A stretch of DNA of 64,000 nucleotides, taken from Caulobacter sp. FWC2 (lineage in GTDB: Bacteria; Pseudomonadota; Alphaproteobacteria; Caulobacterales; Caulobacteraceae). The notes below the pieces were generated by a model. That model worked only from the letters and a program-made list of their open reading frames with translations, was not told where the DNA came from and made no database searches. This document shows positions 1 to 9,820 of this stretch, piece after piece (position 1 is the stretch's first letter; each line of letters starts with the position of its first letter). Made by a program: the position numbers and the translations under genes. The stretch covers positions 1,674,001 through 1,738,000 of the forward strand of contig NZ_PEBF01000001.1 of the NCBI RefSeq assembly GCF_002742625.1. The letters are read 5' to 3'.

Positions 1-391
1 CCACCGGCCAGGCGGCGCTGAGCAGCACGCCGTAGAAGGTAGCCACGCCCTTGCCGCCCTTGAACTTCAGCCAGACGGGGAACAGGTGGCCCAGGAACGC
101 CGCGCCGCCGGCCAGGGCGATCACCGCCGCGTTGCCGTGGGTCAGGTAGCGGGCCAACAGCACCGCCACGACGCCCTTGCCGGCGTCGCCCAGCAGGGTG
201 ATGGCCGCCAGGTCCTTGCGGCCCGAGCGCAACACGTTCGTCGCGCCGATATTGCCCGAGCCGATTTGGCGGATGTCGCCGGCCCCGCCCAGCCGCGTGG
301 CGATCAGCCCGAACGGAATGGATCCGAGCAGGTAGCTGCCCACGATGGTGATGGCGAGCGTCAGATAGGTGGCGGCGGCGAGATCTTGCAC
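1..391 (-). CDS. plsY: PlsY, acyl-phosphate:glycerol-3-phosphate acyltransferase (partial, C-terminus outside window)
   Basis: PlsY is the inner-membrane enzyme that transfers an acyl group from acyl-phosphate to glycerol-3-phosphate, the first step of phospholipid synthesis. The gene runs leftward and leaves the window at base 1, so about 130 of the usual ~200 residues are present. Visible family signatures are GSIPFGLI in the first membrane segment, [17 protein letters not shown] and [17 protein letters not shown], which form the substrate-binding loops. The start is GTG at 391-389, preceded by AAGG. An in-frame TAA lies only three codons further upstream, so no longer start exists. It lies downstream of, and in the same direction as, the pyrB/pyrC-like pair, with a membrane-protein gene between. 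Confidence 0.96.
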   Translation of the reverse strand, partial: MQDLAAATYLTLAITIVGSYLLGSIPFGLIATRLGGAGDIRQIGSGNIGATNVLRSGRKDLAAITLLGDAGKGVVAVLLARYLTHGNAAVIALAGGAAFLGHLFPVWLKFKGGKGVATFYGVLLSAAWPV

Positions 392-494
392 GGATCGACC
401 TTAAGGCGAGTTGCGCGCGAATTCAACCGCTGCGCAAGCGAGAGTTGTGACGCCTAGGTGTAGTGCAGACTCGGAGCCGGGGCAAAACCGGCGG

Positions 495-1217
495 TCAGGC
501 GCCTTGCACCAGTTTCAGCAAGGCTTGGCCGGGCGGCGAGAAGGCCAGCGGCGCGACCAGCACGTTGCTGAGGACGATCGCGGCCAGGCCCCAGGCATAG
601 GCGGGGTGCACGCGCTTGCGGGTCACGAGGTCGGCGACAGGGCCGGCCAGGCCGAACAGCAGGATGACGCCGAACATCACCAGAGGCGCGGCCTCGCCGA
701 AGGACGGCATCGGCAGCAGACGGCCCAGGCCAGGGCCGAGTATGGTGATGGTCGCGCACAGCATCAGACGCTTGTGCCATTCGGCCTTGCGCCGCAGGGC
801 GACGCCGCCCGCGATCAGCCCGGCGAAGGCCATGACGCCCAGCAGATTCAGGAACAGGAAGATGGCGGGCGGGAAGAACGGCGGGACCCGGCCGTAGCGG
901 ATCGCGAACAGCGTCGCGACCAAGGCCATGATCGCCATCAGTCCCGCCAGCCCGGCGCCCACCATGCCCACCTGACGGTGCAGCTTCAGCGATCCGCGCG
1001 CGATGAAGGCGGGTTGGGCCACGAACAACAGCACCCAGCAGGTCGAGATCGCGCCGTGGACATGAAGCAGCAGCGGCAGGCCCGGCGGCGCGAAGTCGCC
1101 CGGCACCGTCGTAGAGAAGCCGCCCACGAACACGGCCGCCATCAGCAGCGACATGATCAGGTAGAATCGGCGACCGACGCTTGCTGCGGGCCGACGGCTC
1201 ATCTCCATCGCGGTCAT
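495..1217 (-). CDS. Conserved multi-pass membrane protein of unknown function
   Basis: This gene encodes 240 residues with about seven hydrophobic segments: roughly 17-37, 48-68, 82-104, 115-138, 148-170, 176-197 and 205-225. There is no cleavable signal. HVHG near residue 53 and an LHRQVGM stretch near residue 80 resemble His-bearing membrane families, but I cannot assign a function. ATG 1217 was chosen; ATG 1205 (MEMSRR) is an alternative. It sits about 100 bases after the dihydroorotase-like gene in the same direction and may be read through from the pyrimidine operon. An overlapping longer frame in another phase on the same strand lacks membrane-protein character and is a GC-rich shadow. 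Confidence 0.8.
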   Translation of the reverse strand: MTAMEMSRRPAASVGRRFYLIMSLLMAAVFVGGFSTTVPGDFAPPGLPLLLHVHGAISTCWVLLFVAQPAFIARGSLKLHRQVGMVGAGLAGLMAIMALVATLFAIRYGRVPPFFPPAIFLFLNLLGVMAFAGLIAGGVALRRKAEWHKRLMLCATITILGPGLGRLLPMPSFGEAAPLVMFGVILLFGLAGPVADLVTRKRVHPAYAWGLAAIVLSNVLVAPLAFSPPGQALLKLVQGA

Positions 1218-1324
1218 CTGGCTCCCCCCGGATACGCGTGCGGGGAGAGTGCTGGAGACTGGGTCTTTTTACAATGGGAGACCGGTGATATTCGAAATCG
1301 TTTCCGCGACTGCCGTCGAAGGCG

Positions 1325-2622
1325 TCACCCCTCCGCCCGGTGCACGACACGCCCGTCGACCACGGTCATAAGCACCTGGCCTTGCAGGCGGCGTCCGTCG
1401 AACGGCGAGTTCTTGGACTTCGACAGCAGGCGGGCGGCGTCGACGATGATCGGGGCGTCGATGTCGCACAGCACCAGATCCGCCGGCGCGCCCGGAGCGA
1501 TGCGGCCGCCGCGCAGGCCCAGCAGCTCGGCCGGGGCCAGGGTGACGGCGCGGATCAGGTCGACCAGGGCGATGCGCTCGTCGTGATACAGCGACAGCAG
1601 GGCCGGCAGCAGGGTTTCAAGGCCCACGGCGCCGGGCACGGCCTCGTCGAACGGCAGGCGCTTGTCCTCGGCCGGGGCCGGGCTGTGCGACGAGACGACG
1701 ATGTCGATCAGGCCGCTGGCCAGGGCCTCGATCAGCGCCTGGCGGTCGTCCTCGCCGCGCAGGGGCGGGTTGAGCTTGGCGAAGGTGCGGTAGTCGCCGA
1801 TGTCCAGCTCGTTGAACGAGAGGTGGTTGATCGACACCGAGGCGCTGATCCGCAGGCCCTTTTTCTTGGCGCGCTGAAGCGTCTCCAACGCCTGGGCCGA
1901 GGTGATCTGGTCGACCAGGAGCCGGCCGCCGGTGGCTTCCAGCAGGGCGACGTCGCGCTCCAGCATGATCCGCTCGGCCATCGGCGAGATCGAGGGCAGG
2001 CCCATGCGGCCGGCGAACTCGCCGCCGATCGCAGCCCCGCCCTTGGCCAGCCACGGGTCCATCGGACGGTGGGCCAGCAGGGTGTCGAAGCCCTTGGCGT
2101 AGGTCAGGACGCGCTGCATGACCTTGCTGTCGACGATCGGCTTGCCCGCGTCGGTGATGTAAACGCAGCCGGCCTCGCGCATCAGGCCGATCTCGGCCAT
2201 CTGCTCGCCGTGCAGGCCCTTGGTCGCCGCGCCGGCCACCAGGATGCGGGCGCTGTCGATGTCGCGGGCCCGGCGCAGAATGAAGTCGACGACGCTGGGG
2301 TCGTCGATGGCGGGAGCCGTGTCGGGCTGGACCACCATCGAGGTGACGCCGCCTGCCGCCGCGGCCTTCGCCGCCGAAGCCAGGGTTTCCTTGGTCTCGG
2401 CCCCGGGCTCGCCGGTGCGGACGCGCAGGTCGATCAGGCCAGGAGCCAGCAGCGCCCCGCCGCAGTCGATGACGCGCACGGCCTTCGACAGCTTGCCGAA
2501 CTCGCGGCCCTTGGCGACGTCGGCGATGACGCCTTCGGAGACGATGACGCCGCCGGGACCGTCATAGCCGCTCTCGGGGTCGACCAGGCGAGCGTTGACG
2601 AGGGCGATGGGCTGGGCGGACG

Positions 2623-2626
<4 letters not shown>
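1325..2626 (-). CDS. pyrX: Non-catalytic dihydroorotase homologue (PyrC-prime/PyrX type)
   Basis: This 433-residue protein has the amidohydrolase fold of dihydroorotase but has lost its zinc site. The canonical D-x-H-x-H near the N-terminus reads [13 protein letters not shown] (residues 63-75), with both histidines replaced by arginine. The normal DHAPH motif reads SSHSPAP near residue 312, and the conserved PHH block reads INHLSF. In Pseudomonas and relatives such a dead PyrC-prime is a structural subunit needed by aspartate transcarbamoylase, so the same role is inferred here. Its ATG overlaps the pyrB stop by four bases (ATGA, 2623-2626), which implies translational coupling and near-equal expression. 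An active dihydroorotase must be encoded elsewhere. Automated annotation would probably call this gene pyrC. Confidence 0.9.
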
Positions 2627-3618
<992 letters not shown>

Positions 3619-3768
3619 GAGCTCGCCTCATAGGCGGCTTTGACGGGGAAGGGAAGCGCGCGGGCCGGCGCGCCGCAGACTGTCCTCAGGAATATTCACG
3701 AAGTTTGACATATGGCGCGCGCTTCCGGGGCCGCTTGCGCTTGTTGCCGGAGGTCTAAGGTGGGTACT

Positions 3769-4323
3769 GTGACCCATGCGTTTCGCACAGGCTCCTCGGG
3801 GGTGGCCATGCTGTTGCTCTTGATCGCCTTGCTGCAGACCGCCGAGCCGTCGTCCCAGGAGACGAAGGCGACGTTGCAGTCTTGCGAAACGACCGAGAAG
3901 GGCTGGGTCTGCCACTATCAGATCCCGCAGGCGACGATCGTGCGCCCACTGGATCCGGCGCCGCCCACCACCATGGTCCCGCCGCCGCCGGCCACGCTGA
4001 CGGTTCCCGGGCCGCAGGCGCCTCAACAGCCGCCGCAAGCGCCCGTCGTCGCGCCGATCGACAACCGCGCCGAGGCCGCGCGCCAGACGCGCCTGATCGC
4101 CCGCTGCGCCGACGCCAAGTGGTACTCGCCGTGCCTGCCCGGCGAGCGCAAGGAAGCCCAGATCCTGCGTGAAGCCGCGCTGAACGCCGCGGCCCTGCGG
4201 GGCCATGTCACGACCCTGCTCAGCGAAAAGCGCTGCGACGACGCGGTGAAGACCGCGCTGGAAGGCGGCGACCTCGCCCTGGCGCGCGAAGCCCGCGAGT
4301 TCTGCGCGGTCCCGCAACACTAG
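3769..4323 (+). CDS. Small exported proline-rich protein, unknown function
   Basis: I do not recognise this family. Taking the GTG at 3769, which has AAGG eight bases upstream, the product is 184 residues: an N-terminal hydrophobic stretch (VAMLLLLIALLQTAEPSSQ) that looks like a signal peptide, a proline-rich linker near residues 60-100 (APPTTMVPPPPATLT), and a helical C-terminal part with four spaced cysteines (ARCADAKWYSPCLPG, KRCDD, EFCAVP). The paired cysteines and signal suggest a periplasmic protein with disulfides. An alternative ATG at 3808 would leave no positive charge in front of the hydrophobic core, so GTG is preferred. It is a single gene, divergent from pyrB and followed by a strong hairpin. 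Confidence 0.72.
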   Translation: MTHAFRTGSSGVAMLLLLIALLQTAEPSSQETKATLQSCETTEKGWVCHYQIPQATIVRPLDPAPPTTMVPPPPATLTVPGPQAPQQPPQAPVVAPIDNRAEAARQTRLIARCADAKWYSPCLPGERKEAQILREAALNAAALRGHVTTLLSEKRCDDAVKTALEGGDLALAREAREFCAVPQH

Positions 4324-4336
4324 AGCATTCCACAAC

Positions 4337-4372
4337 GAAAAGAGGCGGGAGGCTCGCAGCCTCCCGCCTCGA
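4337..4372 (-). terminator. Intrinsic terminator between convergent genes
   Basis: A perfect 13-bp stem (4342-4354 with 4358-4370) with a three-base CGC loop. On the minus strand it is followed at once by TTTT (complement of 4338-4341), so it terminates the leftward gene ending at 4395. On the plus strand the sequence after the stem is only weakly T-rich, so it may serve the gene ending at 4323 less well. Confidence 0.88.
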
Positions 4373-4394
4373 TTCTGTTCGGCGAACCGTGCGC

Positions 4395-4876
4395 CTAGTG
4401 GCGCGGCGGAGCCGGTTCGCAGCGCACGCCGTCGGCGCAGCCCGTGAAGTGGATTTCCGGCGCCTCGACCGTCACGGCCGACGGACGGACGAAGACTTCC
4501 GGACGGTGCAGGTAGATCTGCGGCGCGGCCACGCGGACCGGCGGCGCGTCGACATAGACCGGCGGGCCCTGGATATCGATGCGGCCCGACGGCACGACCA
4601 CCGGCTCGCCGATGACGCGGACGCCCGGCGAGGCGACGGTGATGTCGCCATAGCCCGAGGTCGGGCCGTAGAAGACGACAGCGCGGGTGCACAGGCAGTC
4701 GATGCCGGTCGGGCCCGACGGCGGCGGCGGGGGGGCGGATAGCCCTGCGGCGGCGGCGCCGGCGCATAGCGCGGAACCGGTCGCGGCGCATAGTTGCGTC
4801 CGTCGGCCATCGCCGAACTGACCGACAAACCGGCGACGGCGAACGCCATCAACCCCATCAAGACCTTTTTAGTCAT
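4395..4876 (-). pseudogene. Secreted small protein with a frameshift at a C7 tract
   Basis: Two frames join to make one sensible protein. The first starts at ATG 4876 with a clear signal peptide (MTKKVLMGLMAFAVAGLSVS...SAMA) and a proline-rich segment up to GYPPP. After that it becomes an arginine-serine-rich shadow. One frame over, the C-terminal half reads as a normal protein (SGPTGIDCLCTRAVVFYG, GRIDIQGPPVYVDAPPV, TVEAPEIHFTGC) up to the TAG at 4395-4397. The switch lies at a run of seven G on the plus strand (4729-4735, C7 in the gene). One extra C restores a continuous frame through PPPPPPPSGPTG. The cause could be a real mutation, slipped-strand variation or a sequencing error. Function unknown; probably cell-envelope. 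Confidence 0.7.
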
Positions 4877-5087
4877 CCCAGCCCCTCGTTGCCCTCAACC
4901 CAGGTACACACCATCAAAGAGCGAACCTGGGGTTCGTTCTGGGGCGCGACCTTAACCATATTCAAAGACAGAACAATGTTGTCTCGGTTTTTCCCCAGGG
5001 AGGGGAGTTATCCGCTCCCCGAAATGAGTGGAACTCGCGTCGCGGGATATGTTGGGCCCCGTCAACGCAAGTCACGGCTGAACGCGT

Positions 5088-5714
5088 TTAGCGGTCGCGT
5101 CTGGCGGGAAGGCCGCCGTTGCACGAGATGACCTGCCAGACGAAGCTGGCGTCCCGAATCTTCCGCTGCTTGGTGACCGTGCGGTAGGCCGACTGGATCG
5201 GACGTTGCTCGGTCATGGTGCGGTACTCGGCAGGGATTGTGCGCTGCTCGACATGAGCAGGCGAGACCATCACCTGACGGGTCACGGTGCGGTATTCGGC
5301 GGGGACATCGACCAAGCAAAGCACCTCGCCATTGGGCAGCATTCGGGTCTGGCCGGGCGCCATCTGGGTGCGGTCCAGCAGAATGCCGCGCTTCCATTCG
5401 GTGTGGGCCGGACGCACAAGGACCTGCTCGTCGATGGTCTGATAGACCGCCGGGACGGTGTAGCGCTCGACATAGGCCTCGCGGACCAGCACCCGCCGCT
5501 CCTCGACCTGATACGAGGATTGGTCCAGCGCCTGGTCGACATAGCTCTCGTATTGAGCGGGCCGGTAGACCTTCTCGTAGCACTTGCCGGGCTCGGGATT
5601 GGGCGGGCAGTCGTCGCCTGTCCCGGCCAGGCTGGAGCCGGCCATCAGGGCGACGAGCAGCACGGCGCTCGCCGTGGCGACCTGCCTGGATCGTCCGAAC
5701 CGCCTGGCCTTCAT
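5088..5714 (-). CDS. Exported protein with PAxY-T-x-x-x-V repeats
   Basis: The product is about 208 residues with an N-terminal signal (hydrophobic core ASAVLLVALMAGSSLAG). The mature part is built from a degenerate repeat of about 25 residues in the pattern PAxYxTxxxQVxVxPAH: RPAQYESYVDQA, VPAVYQTIDEQVLVRPAHTEW, VPAEYRTVTRQVMVSPAH, IPAEYRTMTEQ and SAYRTVTKQ. Cysteines lie at the ends (DDCPP, GKCYEK, LCLVD, ISCNGG). Such repeats occur in secreted or periplasmic proteins of Caulobacterales; the role is unknown to me. Start ATG 5714 was chosen because the extension up to 5741 adds nothing typical of a signal. It is a single leftward gene between the frameshifted gene and the FAD protein. Confidence 0.75.
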   Translation of the reverse strand: MKARRFGRSRQVATASAVLLVALMAGSSLAGTGDDCPPNPEPGKCYEKVYRPAQYESYVDQALDQSSYQVEERRVLVREAYVERYTVPAVYQTIDEQVLVRPAHTEWKRGILLDRTQMAPGQTRMLPNGEVLCLVDVPAEYRTVTRQVMVSPAHVEQRTIPAEYRTMTEQRPIQSAYRTVTKQRKIRDASFVWQVISCNGGLPARRDR

Positions 5715-5881
5715 GCCCATCCCCGCCCGCGAATTAACCAAGCTTATCCATAAGAGGCGGATTCCAAAAAGCGCGGATTTTCTGGCGTCAGGGGAAAAGA
5801 ACGGCGCCTCGCTATTCGCCCTTAGGTTTTTGTCTTCAGTTGTAATGCCTTTTGGGTTGCTTTTGTTAAGGAAAGAGGGGT

Positions 5882-7255
5882 TTGAATAAAGGTAGGGGGC
5901 GGGTCAGGGGAGCGGACATTCCGTTGCGAGACCCGTGCGGGGCAGTGAAAAAAGAAAATCTTGAAGTATACGACGCCGTCGTGCTTGGCGCGGGCGTATC
6001 GGGTCTTGTCGCAGCGTCGCTTTTGCTTGAAAGCGGCTGCGCAAGCGTCCTCGTACTAGAAGAATTTGACCGGATCGGCGGCAACCATATCGGGGTAAAC
6101 ATCGGGGAATACACCTTCGACGTGGGATCATTTTTCTTTCAGGATGACTCTCCTTTCCTCAGACATTTTCCCGAAATTCTGCCGCTTTACCTGCCCGGCG
6201 AATACACAATCGGACGCTTGACACCTCAAGGGCGTGTCGTTCGCTATCCAGCATCGCTGAAAGACGATGTGCTCAAGGCTGGGCCTGTCGAATGGCTACG
6301 CCTGGCCGCCTCCGTCGGTATGGCCAGGACGTTTGGCAAGCGGGACGCTAACGCCCTGTCCTTTGCGGAGTACTGGCTCGGCCGCCACTTCGTGCGTCGC
6401 TCCGGCCTCGCCAGCTACATGTACCGCTTCTACGGTGTTGAGCCCAGTCGGATGGAGGCTTCATTCGCCAGTAAGCGCATGGGTTGGATCGCCGAGCATG
6501 CATCTATTGGCGGAGCCTTGCGCAACGGCCTTTCCAGACAGCGCGCCGTCAAGGCAAACCGGGAATTGGTCAGGCCTCGTGAGGGCTTTCATGTGCTCTA
6601 CGAGGCTGTCGCTGCATCACTGACGTCGCGCGGAGCGATCTTCCGCCTGGACGAGCCCTTGGTTGGACTGGAGCAGCGCGGGAAAGGCATGATCGCTATT
6701 AAGACAGCGTTCCGTGAGGTAGAGACCCGTCGCCTTGTCTCTACCGTCCCAGTACGCCGCGCGCTGGCTCTGGCTGGGCTCGATGACGAGGAAGCGCTGA
6801 GCGCCGTGGATTTGTTGACGCTGTTCTACAGCCACGCTGGTCCACGGGGATTCGATCAGCATGTGCTTTACAATTTTGACACGGAGGGCGCTTGGAAGCG
6901 CCTGACCATGCATTCGGACTTCTACGGCGAAGTGGAGGGGCGGTCCTACTTCTCAGTTGAAGTGAACGCCGCGCACGTGGGGGCAAGCGCGGTGCGCGCC
7001 GATCGCGACTTCCGTGACCATACGTCGAAGCACAGCCTGTTCGAGGGTGATCTCGTCCTGGAAGGCAGTCGGCTGACGCAGAGTGCTTACCCTGTCTACC
7101 TTTCTGGTGCGACTGACGCCGCGCAGGGCGCGTTGAAGAAATTGAGGGATTTCGGAACATTGTCGTTCGGCCGACAGGGAGGGTTTGACTATCAGCCGAC
7201 CGCGCGTGTCTCGACCCAAGTCGCCGAGCGTGAAATCTTGGGCAGGGAGCTCTAA
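5882..7255 (+). CDS. FAD/NAD(P)-binding amine-oxidase-like oxidoreductase (UDP-galactopyranose-mutase-like fold)
   Basis: This 457-residue protein opens with a Rossmann dinucleotide site, YDAVVLGAGVSGLVAAS, followed by an acidic residue (LEEFDRIGGNH) as in NAD(P)-binding Rossmann/amine-oxidase and UDP-galactopyranose mutase families. The middle segment (RFYGVEPSRMEASFASKRM) and the C-terminal block (YPVYLSGATDA) are compatible with that group. The substrate is unknown; sugar-nucleotide or isoprenoid substrates are possible. The best start is TTG 5882 with AAGGA nine bases upstream; GTG 5945 would also give an intact FAD site. The gene is clearly less GC-rich and has different codon use from its neighbours, and its stop overlaps the convergent ruvX stop. 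Both point to acquisition by transfer. Confidence 0.75.
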   Translation: MNKGRGRVRGADIPLRDPCGAVKKENLEVYDAVVLGAGVSGLVAASLLLESGCASVLVLEEFDRIGGNHIGVNIGEYTFDVGSFFFQDDSPFLRHFPEILPLYLPGEYTIGRLTPQGRVVRYPASLKDDVLKAGPVEWLRLAASVGMARTFGKRDANALSFAEYWLGRHFVRRSGLASYMYRFYGVEPSRMEASFASKRMGWIAEHASIGGALRNGLSRQRAVKANRELVRPREGFHVLYEAVAASLTSRGAIFRLDEPLVGLEQRGKGMIAIKTAFREVETRRLVSTVPVRRALALAGLDDEEALSAVDLLTLFYSHAGPRGFDQHVLYNFDTEGAWKRLTMHSDFYGEVEGRSYFSVEVNAAHVGASAVRADRDFRDHTSKHSLFEGDLVLEGSRLTQSAYPVYLSGATDAAQGALKKLRDFGTLSFGRQGGFDYQPTARVSTQVAEREILGREL

Positions 7256-7722
7256 AGCCCTCGTAGCCGCTCCAGCGCGCCCTGCAGGATCCAGCCGGCG
7301 GCCATCTTGTCGACGACCTCGTCGCGGCGCTTGCGCGAGACGTCGTGCTCGTCGATCAGCACCCGGGTCACCGCCGCCGTCGACAGGCGTTCGTCCCAGA
7401 AGGTGATCGGCAGGTCGGGCTTCAGGCGCAGGAGATTGCGGCCCAGCGCCCGGTTTGACTGGCAGCGCACCCCCTCGGTGCCGTCCATGTTCATGGGCAG
7501 GCCGATGACGATGCCGATGGCGCCGCGGCTGTCCATCAGCTTGAACAGTTGCTCGGCGTCCTTGCTGAACTTGGTCTTCTCGATCAGCGCCATGGGGCTG
7601 GCGACCGTGCGGGTGACGTCCGAGACGGCCACGCCGATGGTCTTCTCGCCAGGGTCCAGGCCGACGATGGCGGCGTACTCGGGCAGGGCGGCGGCGAAGT
7701 CTTCGATGGAAAGAACGGGCAT
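7252..7722 (-). CDS. ruvX: RuvX/YqgF, putative pre-16S rRNA nuclease or Holliday junction resolvase
   Basis: YqgF-family RNase H-fold nuclease, 156 residues, a normal length. The acidic catalytic positions are visible in IVGLDPGEKTIGVAVSD (residues 19-35), GLPMNMDGTEG near 77, TFWDERLST near 108 and DEVVDKMAA near 134. The family is implicated in 16S rRNA 5-prime maturation and was earlier described as a Holliday junction resolvase. Its TAG shares bases with the TAA of the convergent FAD gene (7252-7255), so the two converge with no spacer. Upstream, the stop of the M28 peptidase gene is about 10 bases away in the same direction, so the two may be co-transcribed. Confidence 0.95.
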   Translation of the reverse strand: MPVLSIEDFAAALPEYAAIVGLDPGEKTIGVAVSDVTRTVASPMALIEKTKFSKDAEQLFKLMDSRGAIGIVIGLPMNMDGTEGVRCQSNRALGRNLLRLKPDLPITFWDERLSTAAVTRVLIDEHDVSRKRRDEVVDKMAAGWILQGALERLRGL

Positions 7723-7731
7723 GGCGGCTTC

Positions 7732-9366
7732 TTAAGGCTTCGGCGCTCCGGAGTCTTTGAAGATACTGTCCGCGTTCCAGGTCGGTTTCACCGGATTGTC
7801 GGCGATCTTCAGCGTCAGGGCCGTGACATAGGCGTTGAAGTCGGCCGCCGCGGACAGGTCGACGGGCTGGCTGAGGTTGTCGGCCGGTGAGTGGTAGCGG
7901 TTGGTCCGCCAGTCCTTCTCGATCTGATAGGCCGGCGTGCCGACCGGGTATCCGAACTTCAGGGCCAGGGACGGCACACCGGCCTTCACGAAGCTGTACT
8001 GATCGGTGCGCACGAACGAGTTGCGGTCGGGATACGGATCGCTGGTCAGGGCGTAGCCCATGGCCTTGGCCACGGCGTCGGCCTCGCCGCCCAGCGAGCT
8101 TTCCGAAGCGCCCTGGATCAGCAGGTATTTGAGCGGCCAGAGCGGCAGGGGCATGTCCATGTTGACGTCGGCCACCAGGCTGGACCTGGGTACGGTCGGC
8201 TTGAGGGCGAAATAGCGCGAGCCCAACAGACCCTTTTCCTCGGCGGTCACGATCACGAACAGCACCGAGCGCTTGGGCTTGGCCTTCTGGCGCTTCATGG
8301 CCCGGGCGATCTCTATGACCGAAGCCACGCCCGAGGCGTCGTCCATGGCGCCGTGATAGATCGAATCGCCATTGATCGGCGCGCCAACGCCCAAATGGTC
8401 GATATGGGCGGAGACCACGACGTTCTCGGCGGCCAGCTTTGGGTCCGACCCCGGCAGGCGGGCGATGATATTGGCCGAGGCGACGTCGCTGACCTCGGTC
8501 TTCACGCTCGCGCGCAGCGACAGGTTCAGCGGGAATCGCTCCAGCTTCTGTCCGGCCTCGGCGGCGGCCAGCAGGGCGGCGAAGTCGTGACCGGACTTGA
8601 TAAACAGCTTGGCCGCCTGGGCCGGATTGACGCTGGCCGTGAAGCGCGGGCCCGCGACATCGCCCAGCGACGGGTCGGCCAGATACATGCCCGGCTGTGA
8701 GGCCAGCAGCATCTGGCGGGTCCAGGGCACGTCCATGCCCTTGGGGGTAGGGAGGGTGATCAGGCCCACGGCCCCCGCGGCCTCCAGGGCTTTCCAGGTC
8801 CGAGCGCTGCGGGCGTGCGACTTGACGGGACCCGAAAGCTCCGCTGGTCCGCCGTTGATGACCACGGCGATCTTTCCGCGCAGGTCGAGGCCCGCCAGCT
8901 CGTCATGGCCATATTCGGGGATGACCAGGCCATAGCCGATGAAGACCAGCGGCGCCTCGATCATCGTGGGCTGGGGCAGGCGGGCGGACAACAGCATGTC
9001 GGGGCCCAGGGACAGGGGCGTGGCGACTTCGCCGTCGACCAGGGCGACGCTGGACTGGTCGGCCAGCACGCGCTGGGCCTTGAACGCCACCGGCTGGAAA
9101 TAGCCCTCGGTCCCGGCCGGTTGCAGGCCCAAGGCCTTGAACCGGGCGGCGACATATTCGGCTGAGGCCTTTTCGCCCGGGCTGCCGGTCAGGCGGCCCT
9201 GCTGGGCGTCAGCGGCCATGAATTCGATATGCGCCCACCATGCCTTGCCGGACGCTACGCGGTCCGGGGTCTGAGCCTGGGCGGCCGAGAAGGCGATGCA
9301 GGCCGCAACACTGGCGAGAAGAACCGATTTCAAGGCGCGCCTCCGGGATTTCAGCGAACGTTGCAT
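7732..9366 (-). CDS. Exported M28-family zinc peptidase with PA domain
   Basis: A 544-residue secreted aminopeptidase-like protein. The signal peptide follows ATG 9366 (basic SLKSRRRALKS, then VLLASVAACIAFSAAQAQ). A protease-associated insert is present around residues 130-260. The M28 zinc ligands can be followed in order: H and D of VVSAHIDHLG, D of GAMDDASGVAS, EE of TAEEKGLLGS, D of DVNMDMP and H of RYHSPADN. It therefore looks catalytically complete, cutting N-terminal residues or small peptides in the periplasm. A longer frame upstream of 9366 lacks signal-peptide character, so ATG 9366 is preferred. Divergent from gatC with 166 bases between. Confidence 0.92.
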   Translation of the reverse strand: MQRSLKSRRRALKSVLLASVAACIAFSAAQAQTPDRVASGKAWWAHIEFMAADAQQGRLTGSPGEKASAEYVAARFKALGLQPAGTEGYFQPVAFKAQRVLADQSSVALVDGEVATPLSLGPDMLLSARLPQPTMIEAPLVFIGYGLVIPEYGHDELAGLDLRGKIAVVINGGPAELSGPVKSHARSARTWKALEAAGAVGLITLPTPKGMDVPWTRQMLLASQPGMYLADPSLGDVAGPRFTASVNPAQAAKLFIKSGHDFAALLAAAEAGQKLERFPLNLSLRASVKTEVSDVASANIIARLPGSDPKLAAENVVVSAHIDHLGVGAPINGDSIYHGAMDDASGVASVIEIARAMKRQKAKPKRSVLFVIVTAEEKGLLGSRYFALKPTVPRSSLVADVNMDMPLPLWPLKYLLIQGASESSLGGEADAVAKAMGYALTSDPYPDRNSFVRTDQYSFVKAGVPSLALKFGYPVGTPAYQIEKDWRTNRYHSPADNLSQPVDLSAAADFNAYVTALTLKIADNPVKPTWNADSIFKDSGAPKP

Positions 9367-9532
9367 GCCGAACGAGGCCGCGACAGTCTTCAAGGTCTGA
9401 CTTGGCGAAATCTGGCCATGCGCCCCAATTTTTGGCGATGAGAAAGCCTGCGCGCGGCTCGATGGCCGGGAAGCGCTTGTCAAAGCGCCCCTCGCACGGC
9501 TAACCCACGCACTCGAATTTCAGGAGGCTCCC

Positions 9533-9820
9533 ATGGCCATTGACGCCGCCACCGTGCGGAAGGTCGCCCGGCTCGCCCGCATCGCCACGCCAGAAGAACG
9601 CCTGGAGCCTCTGGCCCAGGAGCTCAACGGCATCATGGCCTGGATCGAGCAACTGGCCGAGGTCGACACCGACGGCTGCGAGCCGCTGACCAGCGTCGTG
9701 GCCGCCGGCCTGCCGCTGCGTGAGGACGTCGTCACCATGGGCGGCGATCCTGCCCGCGTGACCAGCAACGCGCCCAAGTCCGTGAACAACTTCTTCGTCG
9801 TGCCGAAGGTGGTCGAATAA
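9533..9820 (+). CDS. gatC: Asp-tRNA(Asn)/Glu-tRNA(Gln) amidotransferase subunit C
   Basis: GatC is the small clamp of the GatCAB complex that converts Glu-tRNA(Gln) and Asp-tRNA(Asn) to the amidated forms. The 95-residue product has the standard length and the family opening [10 protein letters not shown], then [11 protein letters not shown] and the C-terminal [18 protein letters not shown] lies eight bases before the ATG. Its TAA overlaps the ATG of gatA by one base (TAATG), so translation is coupled. Confidence 0.97.
   Translation: MAIDAATVRKVARLARIATPEERLEPLAQELNGIMAWIEQLAEVDTDGCEPLTSVVAAGLPLREDVVTMGGDPARVTSNAPKSVNNFFVVPKVVE

Noticed and set aside
5012..5033. Hairpin GGGGAG/CTCCCC between the PAxY gene and the frameshifted gene
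   Set aside because: Six-base stem without a following T-run on the relevant strand; too weak to call a terminator.
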